Below the pieces are notes generated by a model. It was given only the letters and a program-made list of their open reading frames with translations. It did no database searches and was not told where the DNA came from. This document shows positions 23,342 to 33,660 of a DNA stretch of 64,000 bases, in pieces; the stretch's first letter is position 1, and every line of letters begins with the position of its first letter. The translations under genes and the position numbers were made by a program. This DNA is from Manduca sexta (Eukaryota > Arthropoda > Insecta > Lepidoptera > Sphingidae): the NCBI RefSeq assembly GCF_014839805.1, contig NC_051142.1, forward strand, positions 15,842,589 through 15,906,588. The letters are read 5' to 3'.

Positions 23342-24084
23342 AGTATCTAGCTAGGGGCATTTGCATAAAAAGAAACATTGTTCACGGCAGAAACAGTTCC
23401 TTAACGTTGAAATAAAACATTTTTTAAGATTTTATCGCTGTTTTTAAATCATTATTTTCTCCTGACTTTCGGAGACTTTGAAGCCTGACTAGTCAGGGGG
23501 GGGGGCATATGAGGCGTAAGTCGTAAGAAATGTCATAGTTGCAGTAAATAGCAACATATTAAAATTATACAATAATTAATAAAATCCGAAAGTAGTGCCA
23601 TTTCAATGTCTAACATTCGCGTAATCCTAAGAAATAATTAGGTTTTTTTTTTGTATTTTGGCATCAAACAGTCATTAACTTACAAACTATGTTATGTTAC
23701 AATTAAAAATGTATACAATTCAAATAGTTCCCTAACAGTTCACAAAAAAAAAACTCAAATTTATACCATAGTAATGAAACACTAGCTCGTCTGTCTATAC
23801 TGGCACACATAAAAAACACTATCACAGTTTGAAAATTAGTTCTCTAGCAGTACTCAAAAAAAACCCCTTCAAGTTTACGCAGTAATGAAACACTATCACA
23901 GTTCGAGCTGTGGTTTGCACTTATTCGTATACGGCCCTTCAGCTGCCAATTAAACTTCACTATAAACCTGTCTCGTAAGCGATAACGGGAATGTATGAAG
24001 ACAAAACGCGAAGTTATTAGTCGCTGGCTTGTTTCCACGGACCGTTGTTGTTTAAGGTGTGCCCTGATTGAACGTATATGCCTT

Positions 24085-24560
24085 GGATTATAGTAACTGT
24101 TTCTTGTTCGGGTTCTTGTCACTGCAAGTGGGGTCGGCCCAACAATCTTCGCTTCTATTTTGCTGGTGGTAGGATATATTTCATATCTGCCACTAGCGAC
24201 TGCCGTACACAAGGTGTTTAAACCTGTCATAGTGGCTCACGCAAGTGTCGAATATCCGTGGATTATAGTAGCTGTTCGGGTTCTTATCACTGCAAGTGGG
24301 GTTGGCCCAACAATCTTCGCTTCTACTTTGCTGGTGGTAGGATATATTTTATATCTGCTACTAGCGTCCACAATACACAAGGTGTTAAAATCCGCCATAG
24401 TGGCGCACGTAAGTGTCGAGTTCTGGGATCAGCCTGTGTATATCCAGTTCCAACAGCCAGCATAGTTGTATCGACTGCCGAGGAGTAATCGTCTCTCATC
24501 AGTCGACATTCTATTGGACTCTACTCTTTACCTATAGGTGTAGTAGGTCACATTGCCATA
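24085..24560 (+). repeat. Tandem duplication (175 bp) within family B
   Basis: GGATTATAGTAACTG at 24085 recurs at 24260; each unit contains TGCAAGTGGGGT and a family B start. The second unit continues into the complete B tail (CAGCCTGTGTATATCC, GTCGACATTCTATTGG). Overlapping frames on both strands are not genes. 24561-25435 to the right has no recognised feature. Confidence 0.7.
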
Positions 24561-25429
24561 CATACCTGTATGAGAAAAAAAACTCCCCCCCTATAAGGTC
24601 GGCAACTCATCTCTGTCTCTAGGTATTGCATGTGTTCTAGGGCGTCGGTGATCACGTGCCATCAGGTGATCTGTAAGCTGGTTTGCACCTATATCACAAA
24701 ACAACACTTCAAATATATTGCAGAAAAGATTTGGCTAAGCAACGTTTGGACGATTAGCTGACATGGGATGCACGTTGCCCGAACCTTCTATGTATATTTT
24801 CTTTTTTTTTGTACCTTTTTATAAATGTTTGTGTGCGTCCCAGTATATTGCGAATAATTTTTTTCTTTCTTTCAATCTTTCTTTCTGACATGAAAAATAA
24901 ATAAAACCACGTACTATCTACTGTTTTTTATAGCCTGTATAAACGTTTGTTATTGTTAGTTAAAAAATCTGCAATCACACCACCAACTTCCTGACTCCAA
25001 GCTACGTCTGAGTAATTTTTATAAAAAACTTAGTCACAATAATTTTCGCCTGACTCTAAATTCGTATCCAAGCCCTCAATGCGGTAGTTGTACTTGTACC
25101 ATATAAGCAATACAATTAGGCCACCGAGGTAGGCTAGATAGGTCAAGAGCTATCGTGTCCACACCATCCTTAATTCAGACACCGTGTTATTTATGGGCAA
25201 TAACTCATAGCTGGTGTCGTTTCGTGCTTCGCTGCGGTTAATCATGTGGTCCTCCACACAAACCTGTTACTTTTTGTTTTTAATGCAATTTAATGACAAA
25301 GGTCGCTTGGATAATTCTTCATGTCTATCTATAGTCAGATATGTATAAGATTCAATAGCCAACTAGTTATGCTAGATCGGTTACTAATTTTTTATTATTT
25401 TTATAAAAAATATACGATACAAATCATAG

Positions 25430-26210
25430 ATCATATTTGATGATATGGCTTTGTTGAGTGCATCACCATGTGGTCTGCGCAAACTCTTAAACATTTGTGA
25501 ATGGTACGCAAAGACCCATGGGCTCATATACAATGCCAAAAAAAGTGAGATTATGGTCTTTGAGTCCAGAGGTAAAAGTCCGAAAACAATGCCATCAGTG
25601 TATCTCAATGGTTCACCACTAAAGCGAGTACACACCTTTAGATATTTAGGTCATCGGTTAACTCCTGGTCTCAAGGATGATGATGATCTGGAAAAGGAGC
25701 GGCGGGCGTTGTCGGTAAGAGCGAATATGCTGGCTCGTAGGTTTGCACGATGTTCCAGAGAAGTCAAAATTTCACTTTTTAGAGCGTACTGCTGCTCATT
25801 TTATACATGCAGCTTATGGGCCAGATATTCTCAAAAGTCTTATAACGCTCTTCGTGTTATGTATAATAATGCTTTCAGGATGCTGTTGGGGCTGCCACGG
25901 TTCTGTAGCGCTTCTGGTATGTTTGCTGAAGCGAGAGTGGACTGCTTCTTCGCCACTATGCGCAAGCGATGTGCTTCTCTAGTGCGCAGGATTAGGGCTA
26001 GCACCAACAGCATTCTGGTCATGATAGCGCGCAGATTTGACTGTATGTATATAAATCACTGTTGCGCTATCTCTCATGGATTGGAGTGTCATTCCTCATT
26101 TTTAAAGCTTTAATTATCACTAACATAGTATAAGTTTTCTTGTGTACCTACTAACAATATTGAGTCATGAGTTACTCGCAAATAAAATAAAATAAAATAA
26201 AAAAAAATAT
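25430..26210 (+). pseudogene. 5'-truncated non-LTR retrotransposon (LINE), reverse transcriptase C-terminal part
   Basis: An open frame of 222 codons from 25445 preceded in frame by Phe-Asp-Asp, so the copy begins at the catalytic (F/Y)xDD box: …DDMALLSASPCGLRKLL, then ICEWYAKTHGLIYNAKKSEI (thumb side), FRYLGHRL and a Cys/Arg-rich C-terminal part. The fingers and palm and the endonuclease are absent. After the stop (26113) come a short 3' UTR and an (AAATA)n tail at 26178-26210. A classical dead-on-arrival insert, plus strand. The ORF's last part may be frame-shifted. Confidence 0.8.
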
Positions 26211-26296
26211 AGAGCAGAAAGTATGTTTGAAATGCGTTCAAATATAAATAAATTACAAGCGTTTGATATCAGTTGTCAGTGGTAACTTTTTTTTGT

Positions 26297-26545
26297 TTTG
26301 AATGACGAGACGAGCTTGCCTTTCGCCTGATGGTGAGCGTTACGACCGTTCATAAACAGTAGAAACACCATCCAACATAGTTCCGTCTCATAATGTAATA
26401 GGGGGCGAGCCTATCGCCATATTCGGCATAAATTCCAGATTCTCAATAGTACAAGTAAAAAGAGTAAAACTCAATATCACTTTGCCCAACCTTCGAACTC
26501 GAGACTCGTACAGTAATACAACTACGCCAGTGACGCATTCATGAA
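26297..26545. repeat. Family C fragment followed by SINE family E (minus strand)
   Basis: ACGAGCTTGCCTTTCGCCTG starts a partial family C block. It runs into GTAATAGGGGGCGAGCCTAT…CACTTTGCCC and a reverse tRNA-like head (ACTACGCCAGTGACGC). The chimera suggests insertion next to an older element. 26546-27299 has no supported feature. Confidence 0.55.
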
Positions 26546-27294
26546 GTTCAATAATTCATAGTTAAAAAAGTGAAATTGAATAAACAGCTCTCTAGTAACA
26601 AGTCCGTTGCCGATGAATTAACAAAAACTCGTCGAAACGCGTTGTGTGTATACTGGTCATTAGCTAATGACTTCAGGACTACGGCTAATTAGATTCCTGG
26701 AAATCCAGGCGTTAAGCTAGACTTGCTATTCGTGTCTCGTATTCTAAGTAACACGGATTTTCAAGACATTACGGAAGTATGGGTTTTTTATTTGTTTGAG
26801 TTTTGTGTTCGTGTATAAAAAAAATGCAACACTTTTATTTATATATACTTATGAACAACACTTTACCTTCTTTTAAGAACAAACAATATTAAATTGGACC
26901 CGAGGTTCTTGCACAATAGCTTTCAAAAGATGTCAGCTGGGAATTTCGTATTTTATTATCTTTCATATTTTTTCCACTTCGGTACCTATTGCAGTGTATA
27001 TGTGGTGGACTTAGAGAGTCTAGGTTTGATTCCCAAAAACACTTGCTTGAGCTTTTATACCGTAATTGCATGTTTTTTTTTCATTAACAAGACATACAAT
27101 ACAATACAACAAGACATCATTATGCAAAGTCTACATTGGACTGAGATAAAGGTAAGTGGAAGGAGGAGATAATCTTTTGTCTTTTTTGGTGCATCGTGTT
27201 GATGAACTAATTTAACAACTAGTATGTTTAGTGATATTAATTAAAATATATTAAAATTTAAACCGCTAAAATTAATATGAATGCTTATATATAA

Positions 27295-27490
27295 ATCTCT
27301 CGCCGCGTCTGTCTGTCTGTGTTAACGCGATGAACTCAAAAAGTAACAAATGGATTTGTAAGAAATTTGGTATTGAGATGGTTTGAGACCCTATGAAGGT
27401 TACAAAAACTTTATGCCATATAATTTTTTATGTCGGGAAATTAAGTAAATACCGGGAATTCTATCCCGAAGCTGTAAGCAAAAGCTAATA
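27295..27490 (+). repeat. Helitron-like fragment
   Basis: GTCTGTCTGTCTGTGTTAAC, GGTTTGAGACCCTATGAAGG and GCAAAAGCTAAT. Similar to 38050-38240 and, reversed, to the inner part of the element at 518. Confidence 0.5.
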
Positions 27491-28960
27491 ATATAATATA
27501 AATGTCTTATAAAAATATTTATAAAAGGAGGTATTGAGTTCCATTGATGATGATGATAATTTATTTGATACGAAGTATCAAAAAAACTACACATTGGAAA
27601 CACGTGAAACTTTATTGCAATGATTTATATTATTATGTTGGAGTTGGCGATTAGCTGTTATAATTACTTCTAGCGCCATCTATTTTCAGACAAATATTTT
27701 ACGACACTGTACATTACTAACGCCATCTTCTGGAAACTAATTGCACACTTTGCGGCACTAGTGTAGTATGGAATAAGGATAAGTTGTTAATAAATTATTA
27801 CAGTTATTGAGAATTGAGATAATTATATGATATTGCTAACTTAAGCCATAAAATTTTAACAAGTAAAATAACTTCCGGTATATTCGTTTTTATTGATGTT
27901 TCATCGATATTGATATTTATATAATAAAGAGACGATAACGCCATCTATTACTGAAATTTTAGATTGTAGTTCCGAATCAAACACAAAGATGGCGTTGTGG
28001 GTCATGTTGAGTTTTCTGAGCTAAAATTTTATCTCCTGTGTAAATATTGCGTGAGCTGACGAAACCGCCGTTACAATGTTACCGTTTGATATTTTTATAC
28101 GAGCCAAGACAGGAACACAGTTTATCTCACATTTCAAACACACATTGTTTGTACAAGTGCATGTTTGTATGATAGAGCTGTGGAATGGTGTGAACAGGTA
28201 AATAAAATTCAGACGTTGGAGGCAACAAATTTTATTTCGCCATTCATTTAAAAAAATCTTATTATACAACTTACAACACGACACATAAATAAACATATTT
28301 ACAATGCATACACACTCTCATTCAATGACATTTACACTTATAACTATTTGTATATATTAATAAATTCGTTTTTTCGCTACTCTACGCGATGGAAAACTAA
28401 TTGTTCGTTTATTTGTGGTTTGTCACGTGACCTCAGACCGCAGACGGCATGTCACATCATCTCTATATTAGGGTGAGACTGAAATCTCTAAAGCGAGTTA
28501 GAAGTCACAATATAGAGATGACTCTATTATTTGTTTTTCTTGTAAAATTAAATGAATACGTCGATTTATAACCAAGAAGTAAAACCGAATAAAATTATTC
28601 TATTAAAATTAAACTATTTTTCGGATTTTGTCGCGGTTTTAATATTTTAGTTTTCTCCATTAAAATTATTTTACTAAATACACTCTAAGATTTAGGCCAA
28701 ACCTCGCTTTAAAGTTATCAGCCTACAATGACGCTCGTTTACATGAAGCATGCGTGGGTACTTATTTTACATATAGGTCATACTTAGGTATGCCTTGATA
28801 TTTATATACAGAATGCCTTTATATTATGCTATGTACAATATTACGTATATACGTATAATGTTCGCTATTGACATTGAACAGAATTTTTAAGTTATCACTA
28901 AGAATAACAAAGGAATGTGAATATCTACAATATTTTAGACCGAGCTGACGATAGTTAAGG
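27491..28960. other. AT-rich stretch with four CGCCATCT motifs
   Basis: Four copies of CGCCATCT or its reverse between 27673 and 27994. 28617-28670 is a fold-back fragment. The 91-codon minus-strand frame at 28021-28296 has no recognisable protein. Confidence 0.4.
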
Positions 28961-29250
28961 AACCATGGGCGTATCCAGCTTTTAAAATAGAGAGGGACAA
29001 TTCTATAATTTTATTCCGGGGGGCAAACGGAATTTATATAGATAGTCTCAATAATTCAACATTACACAAGTACTTACATACAAAAGTATGTAATTATGCT
29101 GAATCCATAGGAAGTGGGGAGAGGGGCTCAGCAGCCCAATCCTGACCCCTTTGATAATCATATGCAAGTAACATTTTAGAGTGGCCAACACGATTCCCGC
29201 TACCATAACAACACGAAGACCAGCTTCATATCTTTGGATGCGCTTTAGTG
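28961..29250 (-). repeat. Unclassified interspersed repeat
   Basis: GGGCGTATCCAGCTTTTAAA and TTTATTCCGGGGGGCAAAC are motifs I associate with a widespread non-coding insect repeat. The 73-codon frame inside is not a gene. It lies just past the GATA gene's poly(A) signal. Confidence 0.4.
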
Positions 29251-29293
29251 TAACAATGGTATTATTCATTGAACATCAAATTGTCTCATTCAC

Positions 29294-29299
29294 TTTATT
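29294..29299 (-). terminator. Poly(A) signal AATAAA downstream of the GATA gene
   Basis: TTTATT on the plus strand reads AATAAA on the minus strand. It lies about 1 kb past the TGA in exon 6 and 62 nt past the TAA of predicted exon 7. It is the first canonical signal I found on that strand below the gene, and the DNA below it returns to AT-rich repeats. Confidence 0.45.
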
Positions 29300-29360
29300 C
29301 TAAGTAGATCGTCTACGCGACGTCTTGTGGCTCCGCTGCGTCGGTCGTGTCGCGGGCGCG

Positions 29361-29415
29361 TTAGGGCGGCCGGTAGTGCGCAGGCGCCGCCGCAGCGCGC
29401 TCTAGCGTGGAAACC
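29361..29415 (-). CDS. srp: Possible alternative terminal coding exon 7 of the GATA factor
   Basis: An acceptor GTGTTTGTAG sits at 29425-29416. Joined in phase 2 to the donor at 30297/30296 it completes Met, adds [17 protein letters not shown] and stops at TAA (29363-29361), giving 676 residues. The stretch is an isolated GC-rich patch in AT-rich DNA, and an AATAAA signal lies 62 nt past the stop (29299-29294). The phase match, strong upstream donor, GC content and nearby poly(A) signal agree. The acceptor's pyrimidine tract is weak and no homology is known to me, so this stays a prediction. Confidence 0.45.
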
Positions 29416-32400
29416 CTACAAACACACGCCGCCACCGTCACTCACACACCAGTCCCTATCGACGGACTGTGTCTTAAGGGATGCCATCTCATAGGCATTA
29501 TGTACATGGGTTAGTAAGTTCTGCCATAGATCCAGAGAGGACGTTTCAAAATGCATTATAGTACAATTTAAAAAACCTGTTACCATATATTTGGAGTCAG
29601 TAAAAGAGATAGCATCCCTAATGCTGCGTATGTACAGGAAATAGCTACATTATTAACATAGATAGATATATATACTATATAGAGAGTACATTAATTTTAG
29701 TATAGAGTTCTGAGAGGAGCATGTTTTGCGCGCACCACATAGCTTAGCCTCACAAGAAGAGTGTCTCACACGATATAGGCAGTTTTACGGAAAAGTAATA
29801 ACTTCAATGTCGAGTAATGTTAGTCATAAGTATAAACGAAAATGAATAAATCATTTGATAGGGTCTCATTTTTTTAATTATGTTTTGAACTCTGTTGTGC
29901 ATAAAACTCTTTTCTTTAGGGAGGTTTTATAGAGAAGCATTTCTACACAGCTATAGGGTGGGCGCAAACCTACAAACCTCTACAAGGAAACACATACAAA
30001 ATTACTAAGAGACAGTATCAGTTGAGACACATTGAGGCTCTGTGTGCACAGCCTCCATAAACCTCGAGATAACGTAAGTACATGCAAATAGAAGTTATGC
30101 GAAACTACGAGCCAATTAGTACAGTTAGAGTTAGCGAGAGAGAAGTCGGCGGAGTGCAAGTGCGGGTGACAAGCCGATATGCGGTACCAGGGGAGCAGGC
30201 GCCAAGCGGAGTGATAGTAGAGTGCGGACAGAAGTGAAGTTGCACCGGCACGGAGAGGCGCGTGCTTGGTGGTGGCCGGTGGCGGGTCGTACTCACATAT
30301 CGGCTTGGTGTCTGGGGGCAGGCAGCAACAGAAGCGGCGCGCCCCCGGCCCCCGCCGCCCCGGCGCCCGCTCCCCCGGCGCCCGCGCCCGCCTCCACCGC
30401 CGCGTACAGCGGAGGCAGCACCTTGTGCGAGTGTGCCTCCACTGCGGACCAGCACACTACGTTATCAGTAGGTCGCGGCTCGAGCCCGCGGCGCTGACCG
30501 GCGCCTACATACCGGAGAGCGAGCCCGCGCCGCCCGGCCGCCCCACGCCGCCGTGCCCGCCGCCCATGCTCTTCGGCTTGCGCTTGCGCGTCTGGATGCC
30601 GTCCTTCTTCATGCTCAGCGGCCGATTCACCTGCACATACCACACACGTGTATTGTACGTACATACATATGTCATAGACAGTCACACGCCGCGTCACTGC
30701 GCTCGCAGACGGGAAACTCCTCGTAATCTCCCGCCACGCGGTCCTATCATCCTTTAAACAAGCGTATCTACTCGCTAAGAGATAATTGATAAAAGATTAT
30801 TTATCTCATTATGAATATTCGTGGCCGCGCAGTGATAATTCTCTATCAGTCGGTAGCCCCGCGTTTTATCTCGCGAGATTAGATGAGACCCTGTGTTTTG
30901 ATTTTTTATACAGGCCCAATATTTGCTGAGGAGTTCCCTGATAACTGCAGTGGCCTCCGATTAGATACTAGATACCTGCGCGGCGTGCTAATCACCGCGC
31001 ACGCGCCGGCGACTAACTATCGATGCACTGCGTTAGCGCTGTATCAACACCATACGTATGCTACTGCCCTACTCGTCACAACTACGCAAGGAATATCAAT
31101 ATACAGTTTTACCCTGGCATATCAAAATATGTTTGAGAAAACAACACTATCTAAATGAATATCGACGAAAGAATTAAGTTGAATTTCAACGATTGCCGAA
31201 TTATCGGCATTTACTGAAAAAGTATAACCGGCAAAACCCGCTAAACAACTCTTAGGTAAAGTATTATGCTTACATTGTGCAGTTTGAAGTAAAGTCCGCA
31301 GGCGTTGCAGACCGGCTCGCCGTTGTTGTTGCGTCGCCACAGCGTCGTGTTGGAGGTGCGGCAGTTGGCGCACGTGACGCCCACGCGGCGGTTACCGTTC
31401 GTCGGCTACACATACCAACATTATTATTAACCTTAATTGTTTTGGAACAAGGACCTAAATATTCTGTTTATGTAGTTGGTACAGCAAATAGCGCGAGACC
31501 TTTAGTGGGCATAGATTAATGAAGAAGTTTAAGAGAAGTATCTATACGAATCACAACACTTCTATTTCTAAATCAGCTCGTTTATACTGTATACTTATAA
31601 TAAGTAGATAATCCTAAATGCCATGTCATCTAAGCTAAGCTAAAGTAGTTACAATGTTTCCTTACGAGAGCCTGTTGAGGTTTCGCCTTCTGACCCTTCA
31701 ATGGCGGTCGGTTGACGCCATTAATTCGCGTGTATAACCCGCACGCGTTGCACAGGTAGTGGCCGGTGCCATCACGACGCCACAGCGGGGTTGTGGCGGC
31801 TGCGCAGTTCACGCACTCCTTCACCTCACCCATGCCTGCCATGCCTGGTGAAACACAGCGAGATTAGCCAGTTTTGTCTTCAAGAAAGGTCAGTTTATGT
31901 GGGGTCTGGTACATGGACATGAAACAATTGCTTCTATTGAGGGAAGTTGATGGGCTTCCAAAAATCAGATTTCTCAGATCTATTTGACGAGATGTTTAAT
32001 CTAATGAAAGCACCGCAATGCTACTAAAATCGGATTGAAAAGAGTGCATTGTATTCCAATTAAATTATACATAAAAATGTGTGATGATAAAAAGATAACA
32101 ATACACCAAATTGCTACTCTTTCCTCTTTTCTCATGGAAAGGCTCAGAAACAACTTACTCGGATCAAAGCCGTCATCGATTGGCAGGAGATTGTGAGCGG
32201 ACCACGCCTGGTTTGGCGCAGGGTACCCCTCCACCAGCAAGCCTCCTTCGTATCCTGAGACAGGCACGTATTCCACGCCTGCACCCTGGCCTAGATAGTG
32301 CTCGCCGCCCACTTTGTACTGCACCGTGTTGCCGTGCGTGTATAGTGTCACCTGTGAGGATAGAATTATATATTTTGTCACCATTAAATTCTGAAATGTT

Positions 32401-33660
32401 TAACCACAGTCCTTATACCATCATTCAATATTTTTGCTAAAACTTACCTGTTGAGAATTGGGACTAGGAGGGGCCTCATACACGGCCTGTGATTGGGGCA
32501 CTACGGAGCCATAGACGACGTGTGCGCCGCGCGCCGTCAGCGAGGAGGACGACAGTGTGGGGTCGCTGCGGTACAACAGTTGTCCCGGCGGAGACTCGTC
32601 CCCTCGCGCGCCTCCCGCCGCTGTGCCCGCTCCACTTCCCGCGCCGCTGTACAACGTTAGCAGCTCCTTGCCGCCGCCGCTGTAAGCCCCGTAACCCGCG
32701 CCGCCGTACTGCGGACTCTGGCCTGCGTATGCATAACCGCCGTGGACAGAAGTCACGGGCTGCAAGCTTGCGTACGTTGTAGGCCTCGGCTCTGTCTCGC
32801 CGCGGGTCTCGTACTTAACCTGCTGGTAGGCAACTCCAACTGATTGTTGATTATTAAGTGACGTGGTCTGTATCATTTCGAGCGCAGTAGAGGCCGCCAC
32901 CTGCTCGCCTAGTACGGCGGTGTATTGCCTTCCATCTGCCCCTGAGCTGGGAACGCTCTCTGCAGCGGCGGCAGCCGCGTACGCCTGTAATTCCGTCTTC
33001 TCCTTATGAGCGAGGAAGGCGTCATGAGCATGTTCGTCTGTATCGCCATCCTGTGCAACGATGACGTGGTGCGGGGCTCCATACCGCAGCGTAAGCCCTC
33101 GGCCATACGCAGGCCGCGGCGGCGCACGTGCATATTGCGCCTGTAACCTTTTGTCCGGTGCCGGTGATTGTAATGTGCGATATGGATCCTGCTTGAAAGA
33201 AAGGTACCGCACTGTCTCTGCCTCGGCCAGTCTTAGTCGCTCTTCGTCATAGTGTTGGTGTTGTTCGCGTACATCCGACCCGTCCTCCATTTTAGGCGCG
33301 TACTGCGTGTGCTGCGGGTCGTGATCGAGCTGAGGTTGCTCTGGCGGCTCGTCCTTAACGCCGTCGTCGCCGATCTCGGAGTCGTCGGTGGTGATATGTC
33401 CCGCGGCGGTGATAGTGCGCACGGCGCGGCGCGAGGTGATCACCGACTGCGAGTGCGGCTGCGGTGAGTCGCCCGGCCCGGCCTCGCTCCCCGCGCTCGC
33501 CTGGTGTTCTACCCCACCACTGCCGGCATCGCCCTCCCCACTCTGCTCATTCTCTAGCCGCTCCTCGCTCTTGACTAGCTGCAATGCCTCCGCGGAGGAG
33601 TTTTCCTCGCGTTGTTCCTCGGTACCGATGCGGACCATTTGCCCGACGTTCTCCATGGCT
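29361..33660 (-). CDS. srp: GATA zinc-finger transcription factor, serpent / GATA-beta orthologue (whole gene model, joined exons)
   Basis: DNA-binding regulator expected to act in the nucleus on WGATAR sites. The family is known for fat body, blood cell and endoderm fate, and in silkmoth for chorion gene control. Coding exons on the minus strand: 33656-32448, 32351-32159, 31844-31666, 31405-31274, 30630-30513, 30441-30293, with an alternative last exon 29415-29361. Every junction has GT/AG, and phases run 0, 1, 0, 0, 1. The main product is 659 residues: a long acidic, Q/H- and G/Y-rich N-terminal half (1-467), an N-finger with cysteines at 478, 481, 499 and 502, a C-finger with cysteines at 539, 542, 560 and 563, then a basic tail (about 572-592). 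Both fingers are C-x2-C-x17-C-x2-C. The FDPS motif before the N-finger and the NRPL...KRKPK tail fit serpent-type GATA factors. The start is the first ATG of the exon, in the good context AGCCATGG four bases after an acceptor, which implies an upstream non-coding exon. Family assignment is firm; the serpent/GATA-beta orthologue call is an inference. Confidence 0.88.
30293..30441 (-). CDS. srp: GATA factor coding exon 6: Gly/Ala-rich C-terminus
   Basis: Acceptor GGTCCGCAG, with a good branch-point match TACTGATAAC about 20 nt upstream. It joins in phase 1 to read [19 protein letters not shown], then a Gly/Ala run, then [15 protein letters not shown] and TGA (30295-30293), for 659 residues in all. 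The bases at the stop also form a consensus donor, GAT AT|GTGAGTAC, with exon end at 30297 in phase 2, so a second splice can bypass this stop. Composition is extremely GC-rich and low-complexity. Confidence 0.75.
30442..30512 (-). other. 71-nt intron with an in-frame stop, candidate for regulated retention
   Basis: GTATGT donor, TACTGATAAC branch-point-like motif and CCGCAG acceptor, in only 71 nt. Retention ends the protein after Gly-Met. This is near the short end for intron size in insects and lies between two GC-rich exons, a setting in which retention is common. Silkmoth GATA-beta is reported to make several isoforms by alternative splicing, which fits, but which sites are used there I cannot confirm. 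Confidence 0.65.
30513..30630 (-). CDS. srp: GATA factor coding exon 5: basic tail of the C-finger
   Basis: 118 nt. The acceptor ATGTGCAG ends at 30631; donor TCTCCG|GTATGT at 30513/30512, phase 1. It encodes [20 protein letters not shown] and a Gly-rich stretch ending GSLS. The KRKPK cluster gives minor-groove contacts and probably nuclear import. If the following 71-nt intron is kept, translation adds only Gly-Met and stops at TAG (30507-30505), giving a 612-residue protein. Confidence 0.88.
30744..30871. promoter_or_regulatory. Intronic cluster of seven WGATAR motifs
   Basis: Between coding exons 4 and 5. Matches to WGATAR on either strand at 30744 (CTATCA), 30780 (AGATAA), 30787 (TGATAA), 30801 (TTATCT), 30833 (TGATAA), 30843 (CTATCA) and 30866 (TTATCT). 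Random DNA would give well under one in 128 bases. The cluster sits inside a GATA-factor gene, so autoregulation is the natural reading. Confidence 0.6.
31274..31405 (-). CDS. srp: GATA factor coding exon 4: C-terminal zinc finger
   Basis: 132 nt (44 codons), phase 0 at both ends. Acceptor GTATGTGTAG at 31407-31406; donor CACAAT|GTAAGC at 31274/31273. It encodes [15 protein letters not shown] through [10 protein letters not shown], the DNA-binding finger with [17 protein letters not shown]. This finger and the following basic tail are enough for WGATAR recognition in characterised GATA proteins. The intron after LYFKLHN, before VNRPL, is a conserved position in GATA genes. Confidence 0.92.
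31666..31844 (-). CDS. srp: GATA factor coding exon 3: N-terminal zinc finger
   Basis: 179 nt, phase 1 in and phase 0 out. Acceptor TTTCACCAG at 31846-31845; donor CTCTC|GTAAGG at 31666/31665. It encodes the N-finger with [22 protein letters not shown] and the tail [15 protein letters not shown]. In GATA factors the N-finger usually binds FOG-type (U-shaped) cofactors and stabilises binding at double sites. Unlike many insect relatives, which have LYHKMNG after the finger, this protein has LYTRING. Reading past the donor meets a stop after about 12 codons, which supports the splice. Confidence 0.9.
32159..32351 (-). CDS. srp: GATA factor coding exon 2: pre-finger segment
   Basis: 193 nt encoding [14 protein letters not shown] and ending in DDGFDPS. 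Acceptor CCTCACAG at 32353-32352; donor CCGA|GTAAGTT at 32159/32158, phase 1. The Ser of FDPS is completed by the next exon. The Tyr/Gly/Val-rich segment has no fold I can name; position and ending match the segment before the N-finger in serpent-type factors. Confidence 0.86.
32448..33656 (-). CDS. srp: GATA factor coding exon 1: N-terminal activation region
   Basis: Encodes residues 1-403, from [11 protein letters not shown] to SPNSQQ. The acceptor CTATAG lies just upstream (33661-33666) after a pyrimidine-rich stretch; the donor is CAG|GTAAGT at 32448/32447, phase 0. The first 130 residues are rich in Glu, Asp, Gln and His. Later come an alanine run (about residue 220), a Tyr/Gly-rich stretch and a Ser/Thr-rich end, as expected of a low-complexity activation domain. 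There is no enzymatic domain. The opposite strand of this GC-rich exon carries several long open frames, which are shadows. Confidence 0.88.

Noticed and set aside
25840..26022. Minus-strand frame within the LINE fragment
   Set aside because: Antisense of the reverse transcriptase region.
30105..30757. Several long frames on both strands over GATA exons 5-6
   Set aside because: They are alternative frames of GC-rich exons; the splice-consistent frame gives the conserved KRKPK tail.
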